This document shows, one piece after another, positions 1 to 10,000 of a DNA stretch of 17,973 bases. Both the position numbers and the translations under genes were made by a program. The number at the start of each line of letters is the position of its first letter. Positions within the stretch are counted from its first letter, which is position 1. The stretch is from Thalassiosira profunda (taxonomy: Eukaryota; Bacillariophyta; Thalassiosirophyceae; Thalassiosirales; Thalassiosiraceae), in contig JALLAP010001194.1 of the NCBI GenBank assembly GCA_036939355.1, positions 1-17,973 of the forward strand, read 5' to 3'. The notes under the pieces are model-generated. The model saw only the letters and a program-made list of their open reading frames with translations. It was not told where the DNA came from and ran no database searches.

Positions 1-186
1 GGCGATGCGGTCCTCGAGCTCGGCCAGGACATCCGCGTCGATGGACGACGATTGGTGGAGGTCGGTGCTGGGTCTCGCGCGGATGCGGCTCCCGGCCGTT
101 ACGCGAGGGGAGGAAAAGGCGCCGACGAGGGCGGGCGACGGGGCCAGCGCGGCCGCCGACGCGAGCATCAGGTGCTGGGGCTTCAT
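1..186 (-). CDS. Plastid-targeted protein, N-terminal 62 codons only (gene runs off the left edge)
   Basis: The minus strand from the ATG at 186-184 is open to base 1 and gives 62 residues. The start MKPQHLMLASAAALAPSP is a signal-peptide-like stretch: one Lys, then a hydrophobic Ala/Leu core. It continues as ALVGA|FSSPRVTAGSRIRAR. This fits the bipartite plastid leader of diatoms and relatives: signal peptide, cleavage after Ala with Phe at +1 (the ASAFAP-type rule), then a Ser/Arg-rich, acid-poor transit peptide. From about residue 41 the composition changes to an acidic stretch (SIDADVLAELEDRIA), probably the start of the mature protein. Import into the secondary plastid is therefore inferred. 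The enzyme or structural role cannot be told from this fragment. It diverges from the SAP/PDZ gene across 411 bp. The alternative is a chance open frame in GC-rich DNA, but the order of signal, Phe, basic region and acidic region argues against that. Confidence 0.72.
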   Translation of the reverse strand, partial: MKPQHLMLASAAALAPSPALVGAFSSPRVTAGSRIRARPSTDLHQSSSIDADVLAELEDRIA

Positions 187-597
187 GGTCGAGCAATGGG
201 ATGGGTGCAATGGCGAAAGACACCGATTTATGCGCCGACAGGTGATGGTCGCTGCGGGGGTTGGTTGCTGGTTTGTGCGTGTTGTTCCCCTTGCTCTCTA
301 GCCGGCCCACGTCGTCTCGGGGAGCTTGGAGGATTTTGTTATGTCAACTTCAACCTCAACATCCTAATCTTTATCCACAGAGGAATCAGTACTCTAAGAA
401 GGGGAGGGAGGGAAGGAAAGCTGTCTTTTTCCTCCGTCTGGCCTTCTCCTCTCACTTCGCCGGTGGAGGATCGGGACGGATGGAAGTCGGTCGGGACACT
501 GCACCGCTTTGCTTTTTTGCCTTCTTCTGCTTATGCTTTTGTGCAATCTCGTCTCCCCGCCGCCGGCCTGTCGTAGCGAGCCCCCTCCTATCCTCCG
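187..597. promoter_or_regulatory. Divergent intergenic region between the plastid-targeted gene and the SAP/PDZ gene
   Basis: This 411-bp spacer must hold the promoters of both flanking genes. The half nearer the plus-strand gene is pyrimidine-rich (about 415-595), as often seen around transcription starts in these algae. A stretch at about 354-380 looks like a plus-strand 3' splice site: CTAAT branch-like motif, pyrimidine run, CACAG ending at 380. A possible donor GTGATGG lies at 242, so a 5'-UTR intron of 139 bp could exist. I see no clear TATA box and no convincing coding frame. Confidence 0.4.
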
Positions 598-1593
598 ATG
601 TCCCGTCGATCGTCGCGCCGTCCTCCCAAGAATGACGTGCCCCTTCCCGCTGGCGTGAAGCTCGGCCTTGCGTCGTTGGTCGAAGGCAATGAATCGACAG
701 TCTCATCGATGTTGTCGGTGCACCCCCCTGATGGTGCATCTCCCGATGCCACCTCAAAAACACTCGTGGCAGCTCTCGCCGACTGCATGGCGGTGAATAA
801 TCTCTCGGCGGAGGCATTGTTGGCGCGGTTCTTCGACGTGTCGTTACTTAGCGTGTATTGCGAGGACCGGCTCAGAGTGAGCGGGAAGGGCAATGAGGCG
901 ACGTTGGCCGCTAGGATTGCAAGGGCATGGTCAAAGCCTGGCTTCGAGCCGCTTCTATTGGCAAAAGGGGTTGCGAAACCGGCCAAAAAGAGCGGAACGA
1001 AGGAGGGGGGAAGCGCCAAGAAGGAAAGGAAGACCAAGAAGGAGCAGAAAAAGCGACCTGCCGAGAAGACAGATAGCATTGCAGATGGCATTGGAAACAA
1101 AGAGGCAACGAAGAAACGGAGAGTGTGGTGCGCGGCGATAGAAAAGCCAAACTTTACCGTTACGGCATCTCCGGGTTCGCTGGGATTGATGATCAGGCAG
1201 TACGCTGATGAGTTCATCGTTTCACGCGTCTCGCCAACGTGTGCCATTCCGGAAACTCAGGGACATTTCCCCAGGGTCACAGAAGGCGCCATAATTGCCA
1301 CGATCGACGGACAAAAGATCCAATCAGAAAGCGACGCCATTCTCAAAGTATGCGACAAGGAAAGGGATATCTAAATCCAAGCGAAGATCATATCGATGAA
1401 TGCTGCGGATCAACCCAAGGGAATGCTCCTGTGGATGAAAGAGGCGGGAGTGGTGATGTTTCGGACCCTGGACTATTCGGAGGTGGCCGAGAAGTACGGA
1501 GAGGAGTTTCTCGACGAGTTGAATCCTCCGAACAAAGGAAAGTCGGGCCGGCAAATATTGACGGGGGCGTTGACTTCGCTTTGCCGGAAGTGA
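598..1593 (+). CDS. SAP-like plus PDZ-like domain protein (probable 318 aa with one 39-nt intron)
   Basis: The ATG at 598 follows an in-frame TAG at 574. The basic N-terminus (MSRRSSRRPPKN) precedes a helical region. Residues about 70-111 resemble a SAP DNA-binding motif: a Leu-rich helix, the core YCEDRLRVSGKGNEATLAAR, then IARAW. Residues 123-177 are Lys-rich with nuclear-localisation-like clusters (KKERKTKKEQKKRP and KKRRVW). Residues about 180-270 look like a PDZ fold: GSLGLMI resembles the carboxylate-binding GLGF loop, and EGAIIATIDGQKI is the usual beta strand and turn. An in-frame TAA at 1372-1374 would end the protein at 258 aa in the middle of the PDZ last helix. Removing 1348-1386 as a GT-AG intron keeps frame and restores a natural helix and strand (ILK-IISMNAADQPKGMLLW), giving 318 aa. 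A nuclear scaffold or DNA-bound adaptor role is inference. The alternatives are a truncated 258-aa protein or a sequencing error. Confidence 0.62.
1348..1386 (+). other. Candidate 39-nt ultrashort intron in the SAP/PDZ gene
   Basis: The segment starts GTATGC, has a CTAAA branch-like motif at 1371-1375 and ends CGAAG. Its length is a multiple of three and it lies between two codons (AAA and ATC). It contains the only in-frame stop between 598 and 1591. It is about half the length of the shortest introns in the neighbouring kinase gene, so it needs transcript proof. Confidence 0.45.
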
Positions 1594-1970
1594 AAGTAAC
1601 GAGGGTTTGGTGCAACTGTAAGAACTTAGGAGATAGGAGGTAAGGGGCGATGCGCAGCGCCACCAGGTCGTCTGAAAAGCGGTCCATGCGCCGCCCTCTT
1701 ATTCCGCTTCTTCTGCTTCTGTGAAAAGACTTCTACGTACGTACTTTATTTTGAGTAGATACGTTACCCCCCTCCCCCGCCCGCCCTCCGCCTCCGCGCG
1801 TCCGCCGCCTCTCGGCCTAGCGCCAAGCTCTGACCTGCGCCCCCCTCAGTCCTCGTAAGCCCCCGCAGCCGGATCCCAGAGTGGCGCTTCACACCCGTGG
1901 AACGTGGGCGACTCCTTAGGACGCCGCTCGATGTGGTAACAATCGCAGAAGTGGGTCGATCCAGGGCGAG
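1594..1970. promoter_or_regulatory. Intergenic: 3' end of the SAP/PDZ gene and promoter of the LRR gene
   Basis: Two genes in the same direction are separated by 377 bp. An AT-rich part at 1720-1766 includes a self-complementary TACGTACGTAC at 1734-1744 and ACTTTATTTTG, and could hold the upstream gene's 3' end. A C-rich tract follows at about 1767-1812 and would lie in the promoter or leader of the LRR gene. No coding frame here is convincing. Confidence 0.35.
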
Positions 1971-3737
1971 ATGGAAGAGGGGTGGTTCGAATACACGGGG
2001 GAGGAGGATCCGCCGGTGGATGTTCGAAATATCAGGGTGGCGCCGCATGTCACCTCGCTTCGGGGTGGGGCCTTTGCGGACAGACGCGAGCTCATTAGAG
2101 TGGATCTCGCCAACGTCTCCATTATTGGGGATAGGGCACTCCAGGATTGTCGAAGCTTGAGGGAGGTGGATCTTTCCAAAGCATCATACATAGGGGACAA
2201 TGCGTTCTGTGGGTGTTGGAAGCTGGAACGCATCGGCATTCCTTCCAACGTCACAAATATTGGCAAAGGTGCATTTAAACGCTGCAGCAAGTTGACGAGT
2301 GTCGATCTTCCAGAAGGAGTGCAGTCGATATCCGAAGAGGCATTCTTCGAATGTAAGAAGCTGACGCGTGTCAGCATTCCGTCCACCACCACAACAATTG
2401 GCGAATCGGCATTTGCCAGCTGCCGCGAGTTGACGAGTGTTGAGCTTCCGGAGGGGCTTCAAATGATAGGCGAGGGAGCATTCTGGGCGTCTGGACTGAC
2501 ATGCGTTGCCATTCCGTCAACCGTCACAATAATTGACAACTGGGCATTTAGAAACTGCGCGAAGTTGACGAGTGTGGAGCTTCCCGAGGGAGTCCTGGAG
2601 ATTGGCGGGGGAGTATTCTTACGTTGCACGAGACTGCAGAGCATCACCATTCCATCCACTGTCACAACACTTAGCGGACGTGCATTTTCGGAGTGCAGCT
2701 TGCTGACGAGTGTTGAGCTTTTGGAGGGAGTTCAGATTATTGGCGTGGAAGCATTCGATTGGTGCACTAGCTTGAAGTGCATCACCATTCCATCTACTGT
2801 CACAAAAATTGGCAATCGTGCATTTATGGAATGTGGAAAGCTAAGGGAGGTGGATTTCGCCAACGTCTCCATTATTGGGGGCGAGGCATTCGCGGAATGT
2901 GAGCAACTGATTGAGGTGGATCTTCCCCACGCAACGTCTATTGGTTATCGTTCATTTTCTGGCTGCAGCAACTTGACAAGTGCTAGTATTCCCTCAGTCC
3001 AGAAGATTGGCAATTGCGCATTTATTCGTTGCGAGAAGTTGGCGAGTGTTGAGCTTGAGGGGCTTCAGACGATAGGCGACGGAGCATTCCAGGAATCCGG
3101 ACTGCGTAGCATCACCATTCCTCCCAGTGTTACAGAAATTGGCGAGCGTGCATTTTTGGAGTGCAACAACTTGACTTGTGTTGAGCTCAGCGAGGGAGTC
3201 CTGACAATCGGCGATAGAGCATTCCAATGTTGTTCCGGACTGCAGACCATCTCTATTCCTTCACCTGCCTTTACAACTACAACTGCAACATGGTACTACG
3301 GGATACGATGTCCTGTGATAACTGAATCGTCGGGTGAATTGTCGAGGGGTGCATTCATCTCGTCTAACGTTGTTAGGGGAGTTCAGAGGATGGTGGCGTC
3401 GAAGTCCGTGTTGAAAGTCATGAGCCTGGAAGATCTTGCAAGAGCGGAAAGAATGATCAATGCAATTATCGGTAGGCGCAAGTTGACGGCGTGGAAAAGA
3501 CTCAAGCTTGTCCGCGACCTGTTTGCATACTGCGAAGCCGTGATGTTGATCAACAATTTGCAAATCATCGAGCGCTCCTCCGTTGCAAATTCTCTTGGAA
3601 GGGATGAAGAAAGGGATTCCAAAAGAGCAAGGGTCGATGTATCTATTCCTCGTGAAGCTGCCAAGCACTGCAACATTGGAGAGCTCATCCCAGCCGTTGT
3701 ATCTTTCATTCGTTCGGCATACTATTGCCCGGCATAG
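1971..3737 (+). CDS. BspA-type leucine-rich-repeat (LRR_5) protein, 588 aa
   Basis: The ATG at 1971 is the first in frame after a TAG at 1917. The frame is uninterrupted, with no intron. After a short leader (MEEGWFEYTGEEDPPVDVRN), residues about 23-425 form 18 repeats of about 23 residues with the LRR_5/BspA signature IGxxAFxxCxxLxxVxxP. Two repeat flavours often alternate: one opens with (V)ELPEGVxxIG, the other with IPSTVTxIG. The repeats build a solenoid normally used for protein binding. Residues about 440-588 are a non-repeat, mostly helical tail with a basic cluster (SKRARVD). There is no signal peptide or membrane helix, so the protein is probably intracellular. Family members are abundant in diatom genomes and have no known biochemical role; partner and pathway are unknown. 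The gene faces the kinase gene tail to tail, and nothing in the sequence links the two functionally. Confidence 0.88.
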   Translation: MEEGWFEYTGEEDPPVDVRNIRVAPHVTSLRGGAFADRRELIRVDLANVSIIGDRALQDCRSLREVDLSKASYIGDNAFCGCWKLERIGIPSNVTNIGKGAFKRCSKLTSVDLPEGVQSISEEAFFECKKLTRVSIPSTTTTIGESAFASCRELTSVELPEGLQMIGEGAFWASGLTCVAIPSTVTIIDNWAFRNCAKLTSVELPEGVLEIGGGVFLRCTRLQSITIPSTVTTLSGRAFSECSLLTSVELLEGVQIIGVEAFDWCTSLKCITIPSTVTKIGNRAFMECGKLREVDFANVSIIGGEAFAECEQLIEVDLPHATSIGYRSFSGCSNLTSASIPSVQKIGNCAFIRCEKLASVELEGLQTIGDGAFQESGLRSITIPPSVTEIGERAFLECNNLTCVELSEGVLTIGDRAFQCCSGLQTISIPSPAFTTTTATWYYGIRCPVITESSGELSRGAFISSNVVRGVQRMVASKSVLKVMSLEDLARAERMINAIIGRRKLTAWKRLKLVRDLFAYCEAVMLINNLQIIERSSVANSLGRDEERDSKRARVDVSIPREAAKHCNIGELIPAVVSFIRSAYYCPA

Positions 3738-3856
3738 AGAGCAGTGCCGCGCCGAGTCCGGGGCACCATCCTTTGGTGTGCATGAAAGGGGTTAGCTGTG
3801 GCCAGGGAGAAGAAGGGCTCGCATCGAAAGCAGTGCCGCGCCGACTCTGGAGCGCA
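3738..3856. repeat. Imperfect direct repeat of about 28 bp, 89 bp apart
   Basis: 3738-3766 and 3827-3856 share AGCAGTGCCGCGCCGA and continue with only scattered mismatches (GTCCGGGGC against CTCTGGAGC). The first copy begins at the LRR stop codon. It is probably a local duplication in the 3' UTR; no function is visible. Confidence 0.6.
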
Positions 3857-3955
3857 TATCATCCTGCCACTTGTCATATCTTATCTGTGAAGAGTTGTAG
3901 ACGCGTCAGAGCTCTGTCAACCCCTGCGTTGTGCCACCTAAGTCAAACAAACAGT

Positions 3956-3975
3956 GCGTAAAATAACATTTACGC
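3956..3975. terminator. Inverted repeat between convergent genes, possible 3'-end signal
   Basis: GCGTAAA at 3956-3962 and TTTACGC at 3969-3975 form a perfect 7-bp inverted repeat around ATAACA. It lies 40-59 bp past the kinase stop and about 220 bp past the LRR stop. A role in 3'-end formation on either strand is a guess from position and AT-rich content. Confidence 0.3.
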
Positions 3976-4014
3976 CTACCCCAGCAATACATACAGACCC
4001 CTATACCCCACATC

Positions 4015-7000
4015 TTATGCTTTTCTTTCCTTCGCACCGCCGGCCCAAGGCACGGTGAGCTTCCCTCGCTCGGTCGTGACCGGTTCGGGCTCGACCTCGT
4101 CCCTCAGAATGCGCGTTCCGATCTGGAACTTGCCCTCGTCCATCACCACCTCATTCTCCGACAACTGGAGGAGCCCCTGCGAGATGTACAGACCGAGGTT
4201 CTTCTTGATCAGATTGAGGAAATCCTCCAGCTTGGTCGGCTTGGGCAGCATGCCCGAGCTGCCGACCTCCAAGAACATCAGGCGATCCGCCTCGAGCAAG
4301 TTGCCCGTCAAGTTGAAGATGAGCACCGGAGGACGTCCTTCCTCTTGCACCTCCTGTCGGATCTTGCGAATGGCCTCGTGGCCCAGCATGGCTCCGTCGC
4401 CGGGCTGGATGTCTTGGATCCACTTGTCTTCCTTGAAATACGCCTGGCGCTTCTTCGCGTTGGAGATCTTATCCGATCCGNATGTCTTGGATCCACTTGT
4501 CTTCCTTGAAATACGCCTGGCGCTTCTTCGCGTTGGAGATCTTATCCGATCCGAAGCGCACGAACTTGGGAATGTCGCCCTCCGGCCGTTGCATGGTCGA
4601 CATTTCGTCCATCAGGCTTTGGCAGTAGTCGATGGACATTTGCTGATCCATAGTGATGATATGGAAGCGATGCTCCCGGCACATCCGCAACGCTTGCTCG
4701 CCGCTCAATGCTGTGTAGCAATCGACGATCACTCCAGGATATTCGAACGCAATCTTCTGGTAAATCATCGCGACCATTTGCCTCATCGTCCTCTGATCAT
4801 CAATCACGAGAACCTTCATCGTGCCCGCAAACTGAACGTCGTAGACATAAGCCCCAAAGTCGATCTCTTCGAAGGCTTCCCCGGACGGATTCTCGCGATG
4901 GCGGGCGATAGTGTCTTGCGACGCACGTTGGATGGCACTCTGGAAATAGATGAAGGTTCCGGCGCCGCCGTTTGGCACGAAGTGCTCGTGCGTCTCGGCG
5001 AGGGGGCTCTCGATTCGCAGGCCTGCATCTTTGTCGGACCCAAGGAGGTCAAGCGAGGCCCCGGACAGAGTCCCTCCCTGATTCTGGACGACGTTGCCAT
5101 CCTGGCGCGGTTTCAGGCTGGGTTCCGTGATGGTGTGCGCGATCAGGTCAGCCAAGCGAAGGCCGATGCCGGTACTCTTGGTCCCTCCGACACGATCTTC
5201 CTGAGGGAGAGCATCGCCCGTGGTGAATGCGCGCAAGACGTGGCGCTGCGCCTCTCTGGCAATGCCCGGTCCGGAATCTGCCACTCCCAACGTGACCTCG
5301 AGCCAGTTGGGGCCTGCCTCTCGGACCATACACACGAGGACCACCCCTCCCGACGCCGTGAATTTGGCGGCGTTGGACAAGAGATTACTCAAGTACTGCA
5401 ACAACAAGACGGAATCCGAGATGATGAATTTGGTGTTGACTTCCGGAACACTCAACGAGAGTTTCACGTGGGGCCTCATCCTGGGAGACTGGAGGGCCGC
5501 GGCCTTGCGGCAAAGCTCGCCGATGTCGATCACTTCGTGCTTCGGAGTGTACGTGCCGTTCTCCATTTTCGCCACATCGAGCATATCATTCAGCGTGTCG
5601 ACGGCGTGCTGGCAGACGAGACGCTGGTGGTCCGTCAGCTCGCGAACCCTCGTAGGCAGCTCGCGTAGACCAGCCTCATCGTCCTCCTCGATCAGCGCAA
5701 GATCGACGGCTTCCGTTGCCCTGTCGGCAAGTGCCAGAACGGACCCGACAACGTTACGAATCTCGTGGTAGACGTGCGCGCTGATAGTAGCTTGGGCGGC
5801 AGTGGCTGCCTCTGCCGCTCGCTGCTTCATTTCTGCGTCGCGCTTCGCACGAGCATCGGTAATGTCCTGCCCGATACCGACCACACCTGCTCGCAAAAAA
5901 AAATGATGGAATGAGATTCTGAGTTGCAATCAGGATGCCACATCACTGCCGAACCTTACCGATGACGTTGTCTTGCGCGTCACGGCGTGTAGTAGCGTTG
6001 AGGAGCACCTCCACGACATGGTCCCCGGAAGTCAGCAACGGGAACTCGAAGTTGGCCGTCTCAATTCCCATCAGGGCGTTCTTGAGAATGTCCGAAACGG
6101 AGTCCTTGAAATCGATGCTCACAAACTCGTCCACAAGCTTGCGACCGTAGACGTCCAGTGTGGAGAAGCCAGTGAGAGAAGAGACGCACTGGTTCCACAC
6201 GTTGACCTTTCCTTCGTTGTCGACGCCAAAGATGGGGGCATTGGCAGAGTCAATAAGCTTGGCGAACTCTCTCTCCTGGGCAATGCGCTCCGTGATATCC
6301 TGCCCGATGCCGACCATTCCTAGGGAGGAAAGCGAAGTGTTAGATTCGCCGAGTTGCAGCAGGGAACGTCTATAACACATACTGAAACGTACCGATGATG
6401 TGCCCGTGCTCATTGCGTCTCGTAGTTGCGTTGAGCAAGATTTCAAGGCGTACGCCGCCCTTGGTCATGAGCGGGAAGTCGAAGTTGGCCGTCTCTTCTC
6501 CGTGCAAGGTTTGATCGATAACATCCTGCACTTTCTCCTGGTGCTCCTTCCTGATGAACTCTTTCACAAGCGAGTGACCCATCACTTCTTCCGACGGGTA
6601 TCCTGTCAACCGCATGGCACATTTGTTCCAGACATTAACGCATCCTTGGGTGTCCACGCCGAAAATGGGAGCGTTGGCCGTATCGATCAAACGAGTGTAC
6701 TCGCGCTCTTGCGCCAAGCGACCCGTAATATCCTGCCCAATACCCACAACGCCGATCACATTGCCCTGCTCATCGCGCCTAGTTGTGGCGTTAAGCAATA
6801 CCTCCAAACGGATGCCAGCTTTCGTCATCAGCGGGAACTCGAAGTTAGCTGTCTCTTCACCGGCGAGCGCTTGATCAATGACACTCTGAACCCTGGCTCT
6901 GTGCTCGGGAGTAATGAACTGCTCGACCAGATTCTGCCCCATGACCTCTGCAGAAGTGTAACCCACAAGCTTGTGAGCGTTCTTGTTCCAAATTGTAACC

Positions 7001-10000
7001 CTTCCTTCATTGTCAACTCCAAAGATGGGAGCGTTGGCCGTATCAATTAGCTTGGAATATTCCCTCTCTTGGGCTAGACGGGCGGTAATATCCTGCCCAA
7101 TGCCCACGACGCCAATGACGTGGCCCTGTTCGTCTCTTCTCGTCGTGGCGTTAAGCAATACCTCCAAGCGCACGCCTTGTTTTGTCATCAACGGGAACTC
7201 AAAGTTGGCACTCTCTTTGCCATGGAGCGCTTGATCCAAAACCGCCTGCACGGCAGTCTTGAACTCGTCGGTAATGAATTCCCGGACGAGATTCTTCCCC
7301 ATCACTTCGTCTGGAGTGTAACCGACGAGCTTGCGTGCGCATTTGTTCCACACATTGACCCTTCCTTCAGTGTCGACGCCAAAGATGGGCGCATTGGCTG
7401 TATCGATCAATTTTGCGTACTCCCTTTCCTGGGCAATTCGGCCCGTAATGTCTTGGCCGATGCCCACCACACCGATCACCTTTCCATGCTCGTTCCGCCT
7501 CGTGGTGGCGTTGAGGAGCACCTCGATGCGAGCACCAGCCTTGGTGATCAACGGGAACTCGAAGTTGGCAGTTTCGACGCCATCCAGTGCCCTGTCCAAA
7601 ACAGCTTGCACCGAAGCCTGGTAGTCCTTAGTGATAAACTCTTGCACGAGCGAATGGCCCATCACTTCCTCTGTGGAGTATCCCACGAGCTTGCGGGCGC
7701 AAATGTTCCACACGTTCACGCATCCCATTGTATCGACGCCGAAGATGGGCGCATTGGCAGAATCGATCAACTTCGAATACTCTCTTTCTTGCGCGATACG
7801 TCCGGTAATATCTTGCCCGATGCCAACCACGCCAATGACGTTTCCCTGCTCGTCCCTACGTGTCGTGGCATTCAAAAGTACCTCAATTCGGACGCCATGC
7901 TTGGTGATGAGAGGGAACTCAAAGTTGGCAGTCTCTTCTCCCTTCAGGGCTTTGTCCAACACCGTGCTCACGGCCTCTTTGTACTCCTTGGTGATGAACT
8001 CGCCCACCAGGTTTTGCCCCATGACTTCATCAAGCGTGTAACCCACGATTTTGCGGGCGCACTTGTTCCACACATTCACACGCTGTAGGCAAGGGAGGAG
8101 GCGATGATGAGGTAGAAGGGGCATGAGATACGAGAGGTGTGCCGCTATAAAACGAAGAGCACGAAAAAATACGTACTCCTTGCGTGTCGACGCCAAAGAT
8201 GGGCGCATTGGCATTATCGATCAGCTTGGAGTACTCCCTCTCTTGGGCAAGTCGGGCTGTAATGTCCTGCCCAATGCCCACCACGCCTGGAGATCGTCAC
8301 GCGAAGACAGAGGGGGTTGACATTTCGTACGTACGTACGTACGTACGTACGAGGGCAAAGCAAGGGTTAGGAAAATGTCCGCGAGTTGCGCAAGGGGAAT
8401 CGTTCACATCTGAGGCCTTACCTATCACCTTGCCATGCTCGTTACGCCTGGTCGTCGCGTTGAGGAGCACCTCAATGCGTGCGCCAGCCTTGGTGATCAA
8501 TGGGAACTCGAAGTTGGCAGTTTCAACCCCCGCAAGGGCTTGATCGAGAACAGCTTGCACCGAAGCTTGATAATCTTGGGTAATGAACTCCTGCACAAGC
8601 GAGTGCCCCATCACCTCGGCCGTGCTGTAGCCGACCAGCTTGCGCGCACAAATATTCCAGACATTGACACGTCCCTGGGTGTCGACGCCGAAAATTGGAG
8701 CGTTGGCCGTATCAATCAATTTTGAGTATTCTCTCTCCTGGGCCAGACGGGCCGTAATGTCCTGTCCGATACCAACGACGCCAATCACGTTCCCCTGCTC
8801 GTCGCGCCTGGTCGTGGCATTGAGCAATACCTCAATCCTCACGCCGTTCTTCGTGATGAGAGGGAACTCGAAGTTGGCAGTCTCGTCTCCTGCGAGAGCC
8901 TTGTCCAAGACGGAAGAAACTGCAGCGCGGTACTCCTTCGTGATGAACTCTTGGACCAGATTCTTCCCCATTACCTCGTTGATGGTGTAACCAACCAACC
9001 GCATAGCGCATTGATTCCACACGTTGACAGCTCCTTGGGTATCAACTCCGAAGATAGGAGCATTGGCTGTATCAATTAGCTTGGAGTACTCACGCTCCTG
9101 GGCCAAACGAGCTGTGATATCCTGACCGATGCCCACGACGCCGATGATGTTGCCTTGCTCATCACGCCTAGTCGTGGCGTTAAGCAATACCTCAATATGC
9201 GCACCAGCTTTGGTGATCAGCGGGAACTCGAAGTTTTCTGTCTCGCTGCCCTGAAGAGCTTGATCCAACACGGCCTGCACGGCAGTCTTGAAATCATCTG
9301 TGATGAACTCTTTCACAAGCGAGTGTCCCATGACCTCCTCCGTGCTGTACCCGATCAACCTCATGGCACACTTGTTCCAGACGTTCACGCGGCCAAGCGT
9401 GTCGACGCCAAAGATGGGAGCGTTGGCCGTATCAATCAAACGAGTGTACTCTCTCTCTTGGGCGAGGCGACCGGTAATATCTTGCCCAATGCCCACAACG
9501 CCTGGCAGTGTGAAAGGCAATGTTAGGGGTTGTAGTTGCAAGCAAGAGATGGCAAATGCATACAAGCCGCACCGATGATGTTGCCCTGTTCGTCACGCCT
9601 CGTTGTCGCGTTTAAAAGTACGTCCAGCTGCACGCCGCCTTTGGTCATCAGAGGGAACTCAAAGTTAGCTGTCTCTTCTCCGTGCAGTGCCTGATCCAAC
9701 ACAGCTTGTACGGCAGTCTTGAACTCGTCGGTGATGAACTCTTTCACGAGGATCTTCCCCATCACCTCTTCAGGAGCATACCCTACCAGCTTGTGCGCAT
9801 TCTTGTTCCAAACATTCACAGCCCCGTGGTTGTCGACTCCGAAGATGGGAGCGTTCGCCGTGTCAATAAGCTTAGAGTATTCTCTCTCCTGGGCCAGACG
9901 AGCTGTAATGTCTTGACCGATGCCCACCACGCCAATCACACTTCCTTGCTCATCGCGCCTGGTCGTCGCGTTCAAAAGCACCTCAATGCGGGCTCGCCCC

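Larger units (their letters stand above)
3738..4014. other. Convergent intergenic spacer between the LRR and kinase genes
   Basis: This 277-bp spacer holds the 3' ends of both converging genes. It contains a pair of imperfect direct repeats and a short inverted repeat, listed separately. No coding frame is supported. Confidence 0.5.

Noticed and set aside
588..1247. 219-residue minus-strand frame opposite the SAP/PDZ gene
   Set aside because: It has no signature, while the sense strand has SAP-like, basic and PDZ-like segments in order.
4409..4553. Genuine tandem 72-bp duplications at the two Ns
   Set aside because: Two unrelated sites with the same 72-bp length, each with exactly one N and each breaking the frame of the same gene, are best explained by unmerged contig overlaps.
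4055..5668. 537-residue plus-strand open frame opposite the kinase core
   Set aside because: It is antisense to well-supported kinase and receiver motifs, reads through the seam N, and has no domain features; it is a by-product of GC-rich codon use.
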